In this document: positions 3,733 to 10,614 of the stretch, piece after piece
Layout: the number at the start of each line of letters is the position of its first letter
How positions within the stretch are numbered: the stretch's first letter is position 1
Source: DATAFO01 sp046728935
GTDB lineage: Bacteria > Actinomycetota > Thermoleophilia > Solirubrobacterales > 70-9
Assembly: GCA_046728935.1 (NCBI GenBank)
Contig: JBKPFS010000025.1
Location: forward strand, 1 to 11,823
Direction of reading: 5' to 3'
Length of the DNA stretch: 11,823 nucleotides
The notes under the pieces: model-generated
The model's database searches: none
Told to the model about the DNA's origin: nothing
What the model saw: only the letters and a program-made list of their open reading frames with translations
Position numbers and translations under genes: made by a program

Positions 3733-6375
3733 ATGGAAGAGGCGCGCCCCAACGGACTGACTCGGCGCGGCGCGTTCGGGTGGTTGACCGTTGGTGGGAC
3801 CGCGATCGCGCTGCCTAAGTTCCTTCAGCCCAGCGCGGCCGTGGCGAACAGCGGCGAGGAGAACGCCGAGACGATGGCGCTCTTCCTGGGCCAGGATCGC
3901 CTTCCCGTGCCGCCCGAGAGCGCCGCGCGCTACACGACCGCCTGTCAGTTCTGCAACGTGGGCTGCGGCTACATCGTCTACACCTGGCCGGTCGAGGACA
4001 CTCCGTCCGACGGCACCGGGGCGCTAGGAGGCGACCTCCCGGGCGATCAACTCGGGGAGTGGCTCGCTCCCTCGTTCGTCACCCGCCGCGACATCAACGG
4101 CGTCGACTCCTACATCGCGGTCGTCCCGGACAAGGACTGCGTCGTCAACCGCGGCGATCACTCCCCGCGGGGCGGGACCAACGCGCTCACCATCTACACC
4201 GACCGTGAGCATCCGCTGACCAAGCCGAGCGAGCGACTGCTGGTGCCGCAGATCCGCGATGAGAAGGGCGGCGAGCTCCACGACGCGAGCTGGGACGAGG
4301 CGCTCGACCTGATCGCCGATCGCCTCAAGGAGACGCTCGACTCCAAGTCGCCGTCGGCGATCGGCGTCTGGTGCGCCGACCACCTCTCGGCCGAGCTCAA
4401 CTTCACCTCGACCAAGCTCTTCTTCGCCGAGCCCCCGGCCGGGCTCTACGACAAGAGCCTCGGCCCCGATGAGGGCGTTGCCGTGCGCGCGATCCATAAC
4501 CGCGCGAAGTGGAACTCCGAGCATCCGTCGATCTCAGAGCACTTCGGCTCCAACTCGACCCTGCTCTATTCCTACTCCGACTTCGAGGCCGCCGACACTG
4601 TGCTGATCTCCGGCGCGAACAGCTACGAGACCGGGACCGTGCTTTACAACCGGATCCAGGCCGCGGACGGCAAGCTCGTGGTGATCGACCCGCGCCGGAC
4701 CGTGCCCGCGGAGAACGCCCTGTCCGGCGGCGGCGTCCACCTGCAGCTGCGGCCAGGGACAGACGTGGTCCTGGTCAACTCGCTCATGAACGTGATTCTC
4801 GCCGAGGGATTGCAGGACCAGGCCTACATCGACTCGCGCACGAACACCGACACCTTCGACGAGCTTCGCCGAACGGTCTCCCAGGACAAGTACCGGCCCG
4901 AGACCACCGAGGTCGTGACCGGGGTTGCGGCGGCGGACGTTCGCAAGGCCGCAGACCTGCTGGGGAAGCCGAACAAGACCTCGATCCTGTTCGAGAAGGG
5001 CCTGATCTGGCAGGGGACGCAGAACGAGGCGGTGATGTCGACCTACGCCAACCTCGCCCTGCTGCTGGGCTCGGTCGGTCGCGAGGGCCAGGTGTTTGGC
5101 CGCCAGGGCGGCCATCAGGACGCCTACATGTTCGACTTCGACTGGCCCCATCCCCAGGCCGACGGGCTCAAACGACGCAACCTCTGGCAGGAGCTCGAGA
5201 AGGGGGCGATCGACTTCCTGCTGGTTGCGATCTGCAACCCGTTGCGGATGTCACAGCAGACCGAGCAGCTTCGCGACTTTGCCGAGCAGGTGCCCTTCGT
5301 GGTCGAGATGAACATCCGCCCCTCCGACATGACCTCCGTCGCCGACGTCGTCCTCCCATCCACGCAGTGGGGCGAGTACACCTACACGCGGGCGAACCTC
5401 GAGCGGCGCCTGCGGATCAACAACCAGTTCTGTGACCCGCCGGGCGAGGCGAAGGCCGACTACCTGATCTTCGCCGAGATCGCAAGCCGGTTCGCCGAGA
5501 AGCACGGCCAGCTGGACGCCGACGAGTGGGCGTACGAGGACCACGAGTCAGTCTACGAGGGGCTGAGGCAGACCGAGGAGGGGAAGACCCTCGGGATGAA
5601 CCTGCTCTCGCGCGACCGGCTCAAGCAGCTGGGCACGAACGGCATCCAGATCCCGATCACCAAGCAGGGGAACGAGCTGGTGGGCACGAAGCGCGCCTAC
5701 GAGGATGAGTTCGTGACCCCGGACGGCAAGGCGAACTTCGTCGCCCGCGACCAGAAGTGGACCGAGGCAGACCCGATCGCCTTCCTCCCGGAGGAGATCA
5801 AGCCAAACGACGAGTATCCCTACTTTGTTACTACCGTCCGCTACCAGGCGGTGTGGCAGTCGGGGTACACCTACCGCTGGACGACCGAGCTCGCGAAGCA
5901 GGTCCCCTACAACGAGGTGACGATCAACCCCAAGGACGCCAAGGAGCTGGACGTCTCAGACGGCGATTGGGTGCGCCTGGAAAATCAGTTCTCCGCGACG
6001 GACGGGGTTGCCAACGTCTCCGAGGTCTGTCCGCCCGGCGTGATGTCGGTGATCTTCGGATGGCAGGGACCAACCGACGAAAACCCCAACGGCGAGCCGT
6101 CGTTCTACGCCAACAACCTGGTCGCGGGCGGAAAGCTTCAGCAGCCCTCGAACGCGGCCTTCTACAAGAACACCCGCGCGAAGGCGACGAAGCTCGACCG
6201 CGATCCGATCACGGCGGACAGCACCCCGACTATGAGCTTCGAGGATCGAACGATCCAGGGATTCAAGGACGGGGCGGCCGGCAACCCCGAGAGCAAGGGG
6301 AAGGACCTGATCGAGGTCCCGGCGCAACCACGCCCGGGCGAGCCGCCGCCTAGCGCTGACTTTGAGGCCGATTAG
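3733..6375 (+). CDS. aioA: Arsenite oxidase large subunit-like molybdopterin oxidoreductase
   Basis: This 880-residue DMSO-reductase-family enzyme should oxidise As(III) to As(V) at a bis-molybdopterin site. CQFCNVGC (Cys71, Cys74, Cys78) is a CxxCxxxC cluster site. The fourth ligand position has Ser144 (RGDHSPRGG), as in the [3Fe-4S] AioA type and unlike ArrA/ArxA. HNRAKWNSE (255-263) and GRQGGHQ with Arg457 and His461 match AioA substrate-site blocks. His217 and Glu221 probably match the other arsenite ligands, but lie four residues apart where the Alcaligenes enzyme has eight. The C-terminal molybdopterin domain starts near 690. The N-terminus has TRRGAFGWLTVGG, a Tat-like or vestigial signal; AioA normally rides out with AioB. 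AGGAG (3721-3725) overlaps the aioB stop, 7 bases before the ATG. An IdrA-like iodate reductase is the main alternative, but the ArsR neighbours favour arsenic. Confidence 0.87.
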   Translation: MEEARPNGLTRRGAFGWLTVGGTAIALPKFLQPSAAVANSGEENAETMALFLGQDRLPVPPESAARYTTACQFCNVGCGYIVYTWPVEDTPSDGTGALGGDLPGDQLGEWLAPSFVTRRDINGVDSYIAVVPDKDCVVNRGDHSPRGGTNALTIYTDREHPLTKPSERLLVPQIRDEKGGELHDASWDEALDLIADRLKETLDSKSPSAIGVWCADHLSAELNFTSTKLFFAEPPAGLYDKSLGPDEGVAVRAIHNRAKWNSEHPSISEHFGSNSTLLYSYSDFEAADTVLISGANSYETGTVLYNRIQAADGKLVVIDPRRTVPAENALSGGGVHLQLRPGTDVVLVNSLMNVILAEGLQDQAYIDSRTNTDTFDELRRTVSQDKYRPETTEVVTGVAAADVRKAADLLGKPNKTSILFEKGLIWQGTQNEAVMSTYANLALLLGSVGREGQVFGRQGGHQDAYMFDFDWPHPQADGLKRRNLWQELEKGAIDFLLVAICNPLRMSQQTEQLRDFAEQVPFVVEMNIRPSDMTSVADVVLPSTQWGEYTYTRANLERRLRINNQFCDPPGEAKADYLIFAEIASRFAEKHGQLDADEWAYEDHESVYEGLRQTEEGKTLGMNLLSRDRLKQLGTNGIQIPITKQGNELVGTKRAYEDEFVTPDGKANFVARDQKWTEADPIAFLPEEIKPNDEYPYFVTTVRYQAVWQSGYTYRWTTELAKQVPYNEVTINPKDAKELDVSDGDWVRLENQFSATDGVANVSEVCPPGVMSVIFGWQGPTDENPNGEPSFYANNLVAGGKLQQPSNAAFYKNTRAKATKLDRDPITADSTPTMSFEDRTIQGFKDGAAGNPESKGKDLIEVPAQPRPGEPPPSADFEAD

Positions 6376-6421
6376 CCCGCCTCCGGCCGCCGCAAACCTA
6401 GCGACCCGTCATGATCAGGGT

Positions 6422-7429
6422 GTGAGCGCGGGAGCCGAACCGCATCCGCTCGTCGACGCGCACGGGCGCCCGATCACCGACCTGCGTGTCTCGGTCACCG
6501 ACCGTTGCAACTTCCGCTGTCGCTACTGCATGCCGGCCGAGGGGATGGCGTGGCTCGACCGCTCGGAGATCCTCTCCTTCGAGGAGATCTCCCGCCTGGT
6601 GGCGGTGCTGGCGCGGCTCGGGATCACCGACGTCCGCCTCACCGGGGGCGAGCCGCTCGCCCGGCGGGAGTTCCCGAAGCTGGTCGGGATGCTGTCGGGA
6701 ATCGAGGGGATTCGCGACCTCTCGCTGACCACCAACGGGTATCTGCTCGAACGGGATGCCGCGGCCCTGGTCGAGGCGGGAATCGACCGGGTCAACGTCT
6801 CGATCGACTCGCTCGCCCGCGACCGCTTCCACGAGATCACCCGGCGCGATGCGCTGCCGCAGACGCTGCGCGGGCTCGAGGCGATCGCGGCCTACCCGGA
6901 GGTCCGACCGATCAAGGTGAACGCGGTCGCGATGCGCGACTTCACGGAGGACGAGGTGGAGCGCTTCTGCGAGCTCGCGCGCTCGACCGACTACCAGGTC
7001 CGCTTCATCGAGTTCATGCCGCTCGACGGCGACCGCGCCTGGACGCCCGACATGGTGCTGACCGGAGGCGAGATCCGGGCCCTGATCGAGGAGCACCATC
7101 CCCTCGAGCCCGTGCCCCGCGAGCCGCACGCGACCGCGCGCGTGTACCGCTTCCGCGACGGCGCCGGCGAGATCGGCTTCATCAACCCGGTCTCCGAGCC
7201 GTTCTGCGGCGACTGCAACCGGATCCGGCTGACCGCCGACGGCAAGCTCCGAACCTGCCTGTTCTCGATGCACGAGACGGACCTGCGCGAGCCGCTTCGC
7301 GACGGCTCGGATGACGCGGAGCTCGAGCGAGTGATTCGCGACGCGGTCTGGCGCAAGGAGCTGAAGCACCGGGTCAACGAGCCGGGCTTCCGCCCGCCGC
7401 CGCGGACGATGAGCGCGATCGGGGGCTAG
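6422..7429 (+). CDS. moaA: GTP 3',8-cyclase MoaA (molybdopterin biosynthesis)
   Basis: MoaA is a radical-SAM enzyme that, with MoaC, turns GTP into cyclic pyranopterin monophosphate, the first step of molybdenum cofactor synthesis. The SAM cluster motif is CNFRCRYC (Cys29, Cys33, Cys36). The C-terminal cluster is formed by CGDC and the Cys 14 residues later (Cys262, Cys265, Cys279). The chain ends in the invariant Gly-Gly (MSAIGG) needed for activity. TTNGYLL and RLTGGEPL are typical internal blocks. GTG 6422 gives 335 residues, the usual length. An upstream TTG at 6362 keeps the frame open and overlaps aioA, but adds a non-conserved, proline-rich extension. No clear Shine-Dalgarno sequence precedes GTG 6422. 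The gene follows aioA by 46 bases on the same strand, so it likely supplies cofactor to the oxidase. MoaC, MoaE and MobA are not in the window. Confidence 0.95.
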   Translation: MSAGAEPHPLVDAHGRPITDLRVSVTDRCNFRCRYCMPAEGMAWLDRSEILSFEEISRLVAVLARLGITDVRLTGGEPLARREFPKLVGMLSGIEGIRDLSLTTNGYLLERDAAALVEAGIDRVNVSIDSLARDRFHEITRRDALPQTLRGLEAIAAYPEVRPIKVNAVAMRDFTEDEVERFCELARSTDYQVRFIEFMPLDGDRAWTPDMVLTGGEIRALIEEHHPLEPVPREPHATARVYRFRDGAGEIGFINPVSEPFCGDCNRIRLTADGKLRTCLFSMHETDLREPLRDGSDDAELERVIRDAVWRKELKHRVNEPGFRPPPRTMSAIGG

Positions 7430-7431
7430 GC

Positions 7432-7665
7432 GTGGCCGACGCAGGTGGCGACGGGCTCTCGACCCGAAACCGCTTCCGCGGAATGGTGCGATCGATCGAG
7501 GTCGACGGGGTGATGGCGCTGGTAGAGATCGAGGCCGGGCCGCATCGGATCACGGCGGCGATCACCCGCAACGCGATCGAGGACATCGGGCTCGAGGTGG
7601 GGGACGAGGCCACCGCGCTCGTCAAGGCCACCTCGGTGATGGTGATGCGCGGCCACCACGCTTGA
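7432..7665 (+). CDS. mop: Molybdenum-pterin/molybdate-binding protein, Mop/TOBE domain
   Basis: The whole 77-residue product is a single Mop (molbindin/TOBE) domain. It contains STRNRFRGMVRSIEVDGV, ITAAITRNAIEDIGLEVGD and ATALVKATSVMVMRG, the standard beta-strand blocks of molbindins. These proteins oligomerise and hold molybdate or tungstate in the cytoplasm, buffering or delivering it to cofactor synthesis. There is no DNA-binding domain, so it is a storage or carrier protein and not a ModE regulator. GTG 7432 starts two bases after the moaA stop, with a G-run overlapping the end of moaA as the only ribosome site. Its position between moaA and the MOT1 transporter supports the molybdenum role. 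Confidence 0.9.
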   Translation: MADAGGDGLSTRNRFRGMVRSIEVDGVMALVEIEAGPHRITAAITRNAIEDIGLEVGDEATALVKATSVMVMRGHHA

Positions 7666-7675
7666 GCCAGGCGCG

Positions 7676-8908
7676 GTGTCGGGTTTTGCACCCATACGGT
7701 CACTGACCCGACGATCCTCAGTTGGCGGCGGGCCCTCGGAGCCCCTGCGGTTCGACCGGCACGAGCTCGCCGGCGGGCTCGGGGACTGCGGACTCCTGAT
7801 CCCGCTCGCGGTGGCGATGATCACCCTCAACGGGATCAATGCCACCGCCGCCTTCGGCCTCGTCGGCTTGGCCTACGCAGGGACGGCGCTCTACTTCCGG
7901 GTCCCAATCCCCGTGCAGCCGCTGAAGGCGTTCGCGGCCGCGGCGATCGCCCTCGATCTCTCCGCCGAGACGATCGCCGCGGGAGCGCTGTTGATGTCCG
8001 CCGCGATGGGGGCCCTCGCCGTTTCCGGGCTCGCGGACTGGCTCGCCCGGCGCTTCCCCCTGGTGCTCATTCGGGGAATCCAGGCCGCGGTCGCCCTGCT
8101 GCTCGCCAAGGCCGCGATCGAGCTCGCCGAGAAGGGCAACTGGACCGACCTCCCGGCGATCGCTCCGGGCGCCAGCGTCGCGATGGCGCTCGCTGCCTGT
8201 GCCCTGCTGTTCACCGCACGCCGCTCGCAGCTGCTTCCCGGCAGCCTCGTCGTGCTCGGGGCGGGAGCCGTGGTCGGCGTCGCGGCCGGCAATCTGCCGG
8301 ACGGCGTCCACCTGGGCCCCCAGACGGTGGGCGTGGCGGTGCCCGATCTCGACTCCTTCGGCACCGCGCTGACCGCCCTGGTGATCGCGCAGCTCCCGCT
8401 GACCTTCGGCAACTCGGTCGTCGCCACGACGGATGCCGAGCGGGCCTACTTCGACGAGCGGGCTCGCAGGGTGCGCCCGAACCGCCTCGCCGCGTCGATC
8501 GGCGCCTGGAATCTCGCCACGGGGCTCGCCGGAGGCCTTCCGGTCTGCCACGGCGCCGGGGGCGTCACGGCCCACTACCGCCTCGGAGCCCGCACCGCCG
8601 GTGCCACGCTCTCGGCGGGAGTCCTCTTCGTCGCCCTCGCCCTAGCGCTGGGTGACTCGCTCCCTGCGCTCCTGCACGTGCTGGCGCCGGGCGCCCTCGC
8701 GGGCATGCTGCTGTTCGTCGCGATCCAGCACGCGCTGCTCGCGGCGAGCCTCGAACGTGCGGGCGATCGGGTGATCGCGGCCGGCGTCGGGGCGGTTACC
8801 GTGGCGAGCGGGAACCTGGCGATCGGCTTCGCCGCCGGCGCCCTGGCGCTGGTGGCTCGCGGAGCCTGGAGGAGGCGGCCCGCCGCTCGCGCGCTCGCCG
8901 GCGCATAA
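7676..8908 (+). CDS. MOT1-type molybdate (sulfate-like) transporter
   Basis: This 410-residue membrane protein has about ten to twelve hydrophobic helices and carries the signatures of the MOT1 branch of SulP-related transporters. These are GGLGDCGLLIP (33-43), VPIPVQPLKAF (76-86) and CHGAGGVTAHYRLGARTAG (291-309). MOT1 proteins take up molybdate with high affinity in plants and algae, and bacterial members are less studied. Unlike SulP permeases there is no C-terminal STAS domain, which fits MOT1. GTG 7676 lies 10 bases after mop. The first 25 residues are polar and poorly conserved in type, so a later start is possible. Location inside a molybdenum-cofactor cassette behind a molybdoenzyme strongly suggests molybdate as the substrate. 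It replaces the more usual ModABC ABC system, which is absent here. Confidence 0.88.
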   Translation: MSGFAPIRSLTRRSSVGGGPSEPLRFDRHELAGGLGDCGLLIPLAVAMITLNGINATAAFGLVGLAYAGTALYFRVPIPVQPLKAFAAAAIALDLSAETIAAGALLMSAAMGALAVSGLADWLARRFPLVLIRGIQAAVALLLAKAAIELAEKGNWTDLPAIAPGASVAMALAACALLFTARRSQLLPGSLVVLGAGAVVGVAAGNLPDGVHLGPQTVGVAVPDLDSFGTALTALVIAQLPLTFGNSVVATTDAERAYFDERARRVRPNRLAASIGAWNLATGLAGGLPVCHGAGGVTAHYRLGARTAGATLSAGVLFVALALALGDSLPALLHVLAPGALAGMLLFVAIQHALLAASLERAGDRVIAAGVGAVTVASGNLAIGFAAGALALVARGAWRRRPAARALAGA

Positions 8909-8937
8909 CGCGCTGACGAAGATTGGAAGGAGGCCCA

Positions 8938-9144
8938 GTGGACGCAAACGAGTGGATCGGCAAGTTCGCAAGCGAGCTCGGCGCGGAACCGCCGAGCGAG
9001 GATGAGGTAGGCGAGATCCTCGAGCTGGCGGCGACAGCGGCGCACGCGTCGGAGCGGATCGCGGCGCCGCTCGCCTGCTGGCTCGCCGGCCGCGACGGCC
9101 GGCCGCTGAGCGAGCTGCGAGCGGTCGCGGACGGCATCGGTTGA
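8938..9144 (+). CDS. DUF6457-family small protein
   Basis: This acidic 68-residue protein fits the DUF6457 pattern: an N-terminal DANEWIGKFASELG helix, PPSEDEVGEILELAATAAHASERIAAPLACWLAG, then a short tail. Function is unknown; relatives occur beside or fused to molybdenum-cofactor genes such as mobA-type nucleotidyltransferases, which agrees with the location here. There is no signal peptide or membrane segment. GTG 8938 has the strongest ribosome site of the operon, AAGGAGG (8927-8933), 4 bases upstream. Its TGA overlaps the TTG of the MOSC gene (TTGA, 9141-9144), so the two are translationally coupled. Family assignment rests on recalled pattern. Confidence 0.75.
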   Translation: MDANEWIGKFASELGAEPPSEDEVGEILELAATAAHASERIAAPLACWLAGRDGRPLSELRAVADGIG

Positions 9145-9782
9145 AGGTCGCCGAGCTCTATCGCTACCCGGTCAAGGCACTGCGCGGGGAGCCCCTCGAG
9201 CGCGCGCAGCTCGACCCGGACGGAGTGCGCGGCGACCGCCTCCTGCGCGTCGATGACGAGCACGGGAGGACGATCACCGCGCGCACGGCTCGCTCGCTCC
9301 TCGGCCTCCAGGCGACGATCGGTGAGGACGGCGAGCCGCGGATCGACGGTCGCCCCTGGCGCGAGCCCGCCTCGCTCGCCGCGATTCGCGCCGCCAGCGG
9401 CCCTGGCGCCCAGTTCGCGCGCACCGACGAGGGCAAGCGCTTCGACGCCGCCCCGATCCTCCTGGTCAGCGACGGCGGCCTCGCCGAGCTCGGCGCGGAC
9501 CGGCGACGCTTCCGGCCCAACATCGTGCTCGAGGGCGTGAACGGCGCCGCGGAACGCGACTGGGTGAGCAAGCGGCTGCGGATCGGCGACGCGAAGCTCT
9601 GGGTCTCCGAGCCGTGCGAGCGCTGCGTGGTCACCACGATCGACCCCGACACCCTGGACGTCGACGCGAACGTGCTGCGACGGATCCGCCTCGAGCTCGG
9701 CGGGATCATGGGCGCCTATTGCACGGTGCTCGAGCCCGGCGGGGTTGCGCTCGGCGATGAGGTCGAGGTCCTCACGCCTTGA
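9141..9782 (+). CDS. MOSC-domain protein with N-terminal beta-barrel domain
   Basis: Residues 1-75 form the MOSC N-terminal beta-barrel (VAELYRYPVKALRGEPLE, GDRLLRVDDEHG). The MOSC domain follows, with FRPNIVLEG (124-132), EPCERCVVTTIDPDT (157-171) and MGAYCTVLEPGGVALGDEV (190-208). MOSC proteins bind the molybdenum cofactor or move its sulfur, and relatives such as YcbX and mARC reduce N-hydroxylated compounds. The YR-x-C segment holding the mARC Mo-ligand cysteine is not visible, so Cys162 or Cys194 would have to serve, or the protein is a cofactor carrier. At 213 residues it is shorter than mARC and lacks a ferredoxin domain. The TTG start overlaps the DUF6457 stop as TTGA, and its own stop overlaps the next TTG in the same way. 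It is the last intact gene of the operon. Confidence 0.9.
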   Translation: MKVAELYRYPVKALRGEPLERAQLDPDGVRGDRLLRVDDEHGRTITARTARSLLGLQATIGEDGEPRIDGRPWREPASLAAIRAASGPGAQFARTDEGKRFDAAPILLVSDGGLAELGADRRRFRPNIVLEGVNGAAERDWVSKRLRIGDAKLWVSEPCERCVVTTIDPDTLDVDANVLRRIRLELGGIMGAYCTVLEPGGVALGDEVEVLTP

Positions 9783-9943
9783 GCGAGGACACCATCAGGC
9801 GTGCCCGAGAGCTGTTCGAGGTCTACAACCACGAGGACCTCGATGCCTGGGTGGAGCTTCTCCACCCGGACATCGTGTGGCGTACCCGCGTGGACGAGCC
9901 CGCGGACCGTCGAGGAGGCCGGGAGCGCGCTCGCGCCCTGAGC
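9779..9943 (+). pseudogene. Truncated SnoaL-like (NTF2-fold) protein
   Basis: The first 40-55 residues read as the start of a SnoaL/NTF2-like protein: SEDTIRRARELFEVYNHEDLDAWVELLHPDIVWRTR, with a DEP block and RGGRERARAL where relatives have the YRG-x-x-G turn. A full domain needs about 120-130 residues. The frame stays open to 10165, but from about 9950 on it crosses the cyclase promoter and overlaps the cyclase gene out of frame, with no family resemblance. I therefore end the supported part near 9943. TTG 9779 overlaps the MOSC stop as TTGA, so the gene was once the last cistron of the operon. The break probably marks the junction with the cyclase-TetR unit. It could also be a frameshift, but no other frame continues the fold. 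Confidence 0.55.
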
Positions 9944-9958
9944 CTTCGTGAGCTCGAT

Positions 9959-10000
9959 TTGACATACCGACCGGAATGTAAGATACATACCGATTGGTAT
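9959..10000 (+). promoter_or_regulatory. Promoter with two TetR-like dyads before the cyclase gene
   Basis: TTGACA (9959-9964) is a perfect -35 box. The -10 is unclear: GATACA at 17 bases or TAAGAT at 14 bases. Two imperfect palindromes follow: CATACCGACCGGAATG (9963-9978) and ATACCGATTGGTAT (9987-10000, arms ATACC/GGTAT). Both begin with ATACCGA, with CATACCGA repeated at a 23-base period. The AT-rich dyads resemble TetR-family operators, and the TetR gene is second in this transcript, so autoregulation is likely. Confidence 0.6.
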
Positions 10001-10017
10001 CCGAAGCGGAGCGTTCG

Positions 10018-10614
10018 TTGGCTGAGCACACCTTCCTGTTCGCGGACCTGGTCGGGTTCACCGCCCTCACCGACGCGGAGGGCGACGATCGCGCGGCGGA
10101 CGTCGCGCTCGGCCTCTACGAGCGGGTTCGCGACCTCCTGCCCCACTACAACGCGGAGGAGCTGAAGACGCTCGGCGACGGCGTGGTGCTGCGTTGCGAT
10201 GAGGCGGGCAACGGCATCGCCCTCGGCCTGCGGATCGTCGAGGAGCTCGAGGCCGTGCCGGGCTTCCCCCCGGTGCGGGTTGGGGTCCACACCGGCTCGG
10301 CGGTGCAGCGCCAGGGCGAGTGGTACGGGCGCGCGGTCAACGTCGCGGCGAGGCTCTGCTCCGCCGCGTCCGGCGGCGAGGTGCTGGTGAGCGAGCAGAC
10401 GCGCGGCGCGGCGGGCGGATTGCCTAAGGTGGAGTTCGGCGAGCGACGCCTGCACTGGCTTCGCAACGTCACCGAGCCGATCGCGGCTCACGTCGCCTCG
10501 GCGCGGGCGGCCTCGGCCGAGCGCTGCGCGATCATGCGCCGGCTCGCGAGACGCGGCTTGCAGTCGTCCGGCGCCGGCCTGATCCCGGCTCGTCCCCAGG
10601 AGACGCGCAGATGA
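10018..10614 (+). CDS. Class III adenylate/guanylate cyclase catalytic domain protein
   Basis: This soluble stand-alone cyclase homology domain runs from residue 4 to about 160, with a basic tail. FADLVGFT carries the first metal Asp10. LKTLGDG carries Lys50 and the second metal Asp54. VRVGVHTG is the central strand, and GRAVNVAARL supplies Asn108 and Arg112 of the transition-state pair. The position that is Asp in many adenylate cyclases, seven before the Asn, is Glu101 (EWYGRAVN), so ATP versus GTP preference is uncertain. There is no sensor, HAMP or membrane domain. TTG 10018 is preferred over TTG 9994 because GGAG (10008-10011) precedes it by 6 bases and 9994 lies within the operator. Its stop overlaps the TetR start as ATGA, so the two are coupled. 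Confidence 0.88.
   Translation: MAEHTFLFADLVGFTALTDAEGDDRAADVALGLYERVRDLLPHYNAEELKTLGDGVVLRCDEAGNGIALGLRIVEELEAVPGFPPVRVGVHTGSAVQRQGEWYGRAVNVAARLCSAASGGEVLVSEQTRGAAGGLPKVEFGERRLHWLRNVTEPIAAHVASARAASAERCAIMRRLARRGLQSSGAGLIPARPQETRR

Noticed and set aside
4024..5151. Long open frames on the minus strand and in other plus frames across aioA (for example 4024-4524, 4534-5151, 4509-5435)
   Set aside because: High-GC shadow frames; compositions rich in Arg, Gly and Val with no domain, while the plus-strand AioA frame is motif-complete.
3733..6375. Identification as arsenate respiratory reductase (ArrA) or ArxA
   Set aside because: The fourth cluster ligand is Ser, the partner is a Rieske protein and not an ArrB-type ferredoxin, and the RQGGH block is of the AioA type.
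6411..6425. Four-codon mini-frame (ATG ATC AGG GTG TGA) overlapping the moaA GTG as GTGA
   Set aside because: No ribosome site before the ATG, and such short frames arise often by chance, so a coupling leader cannot be claimed.
6398..7369. 323-codon minus-strand frame opposite moaA
   Set aside because: Shadow of moaA; no recognisable domain, and moaA has all its cluster motifs.
7718..8575. 285-codon minus-strand frame opposite the MOT1 gene
   Set aside because: Low-complexity Arg/Gly/Glu-rich translation typical of antisense to a membrane protein.
9085..9103. Perfect 7-base inverted repeat GCCGGCC/GGCCGGC with a 5-base loop
   Set aside because: Lies inside the DUF6457 coding sequence, has no T-run, and such repeats are common at this GC content.
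9943..10165. Continuation of the SnoaL-like frame into the cyclase gene
   Set aside because: No family resemblance after about residue 55, and the overlapping cyclase frame has complete catalytic motifs.
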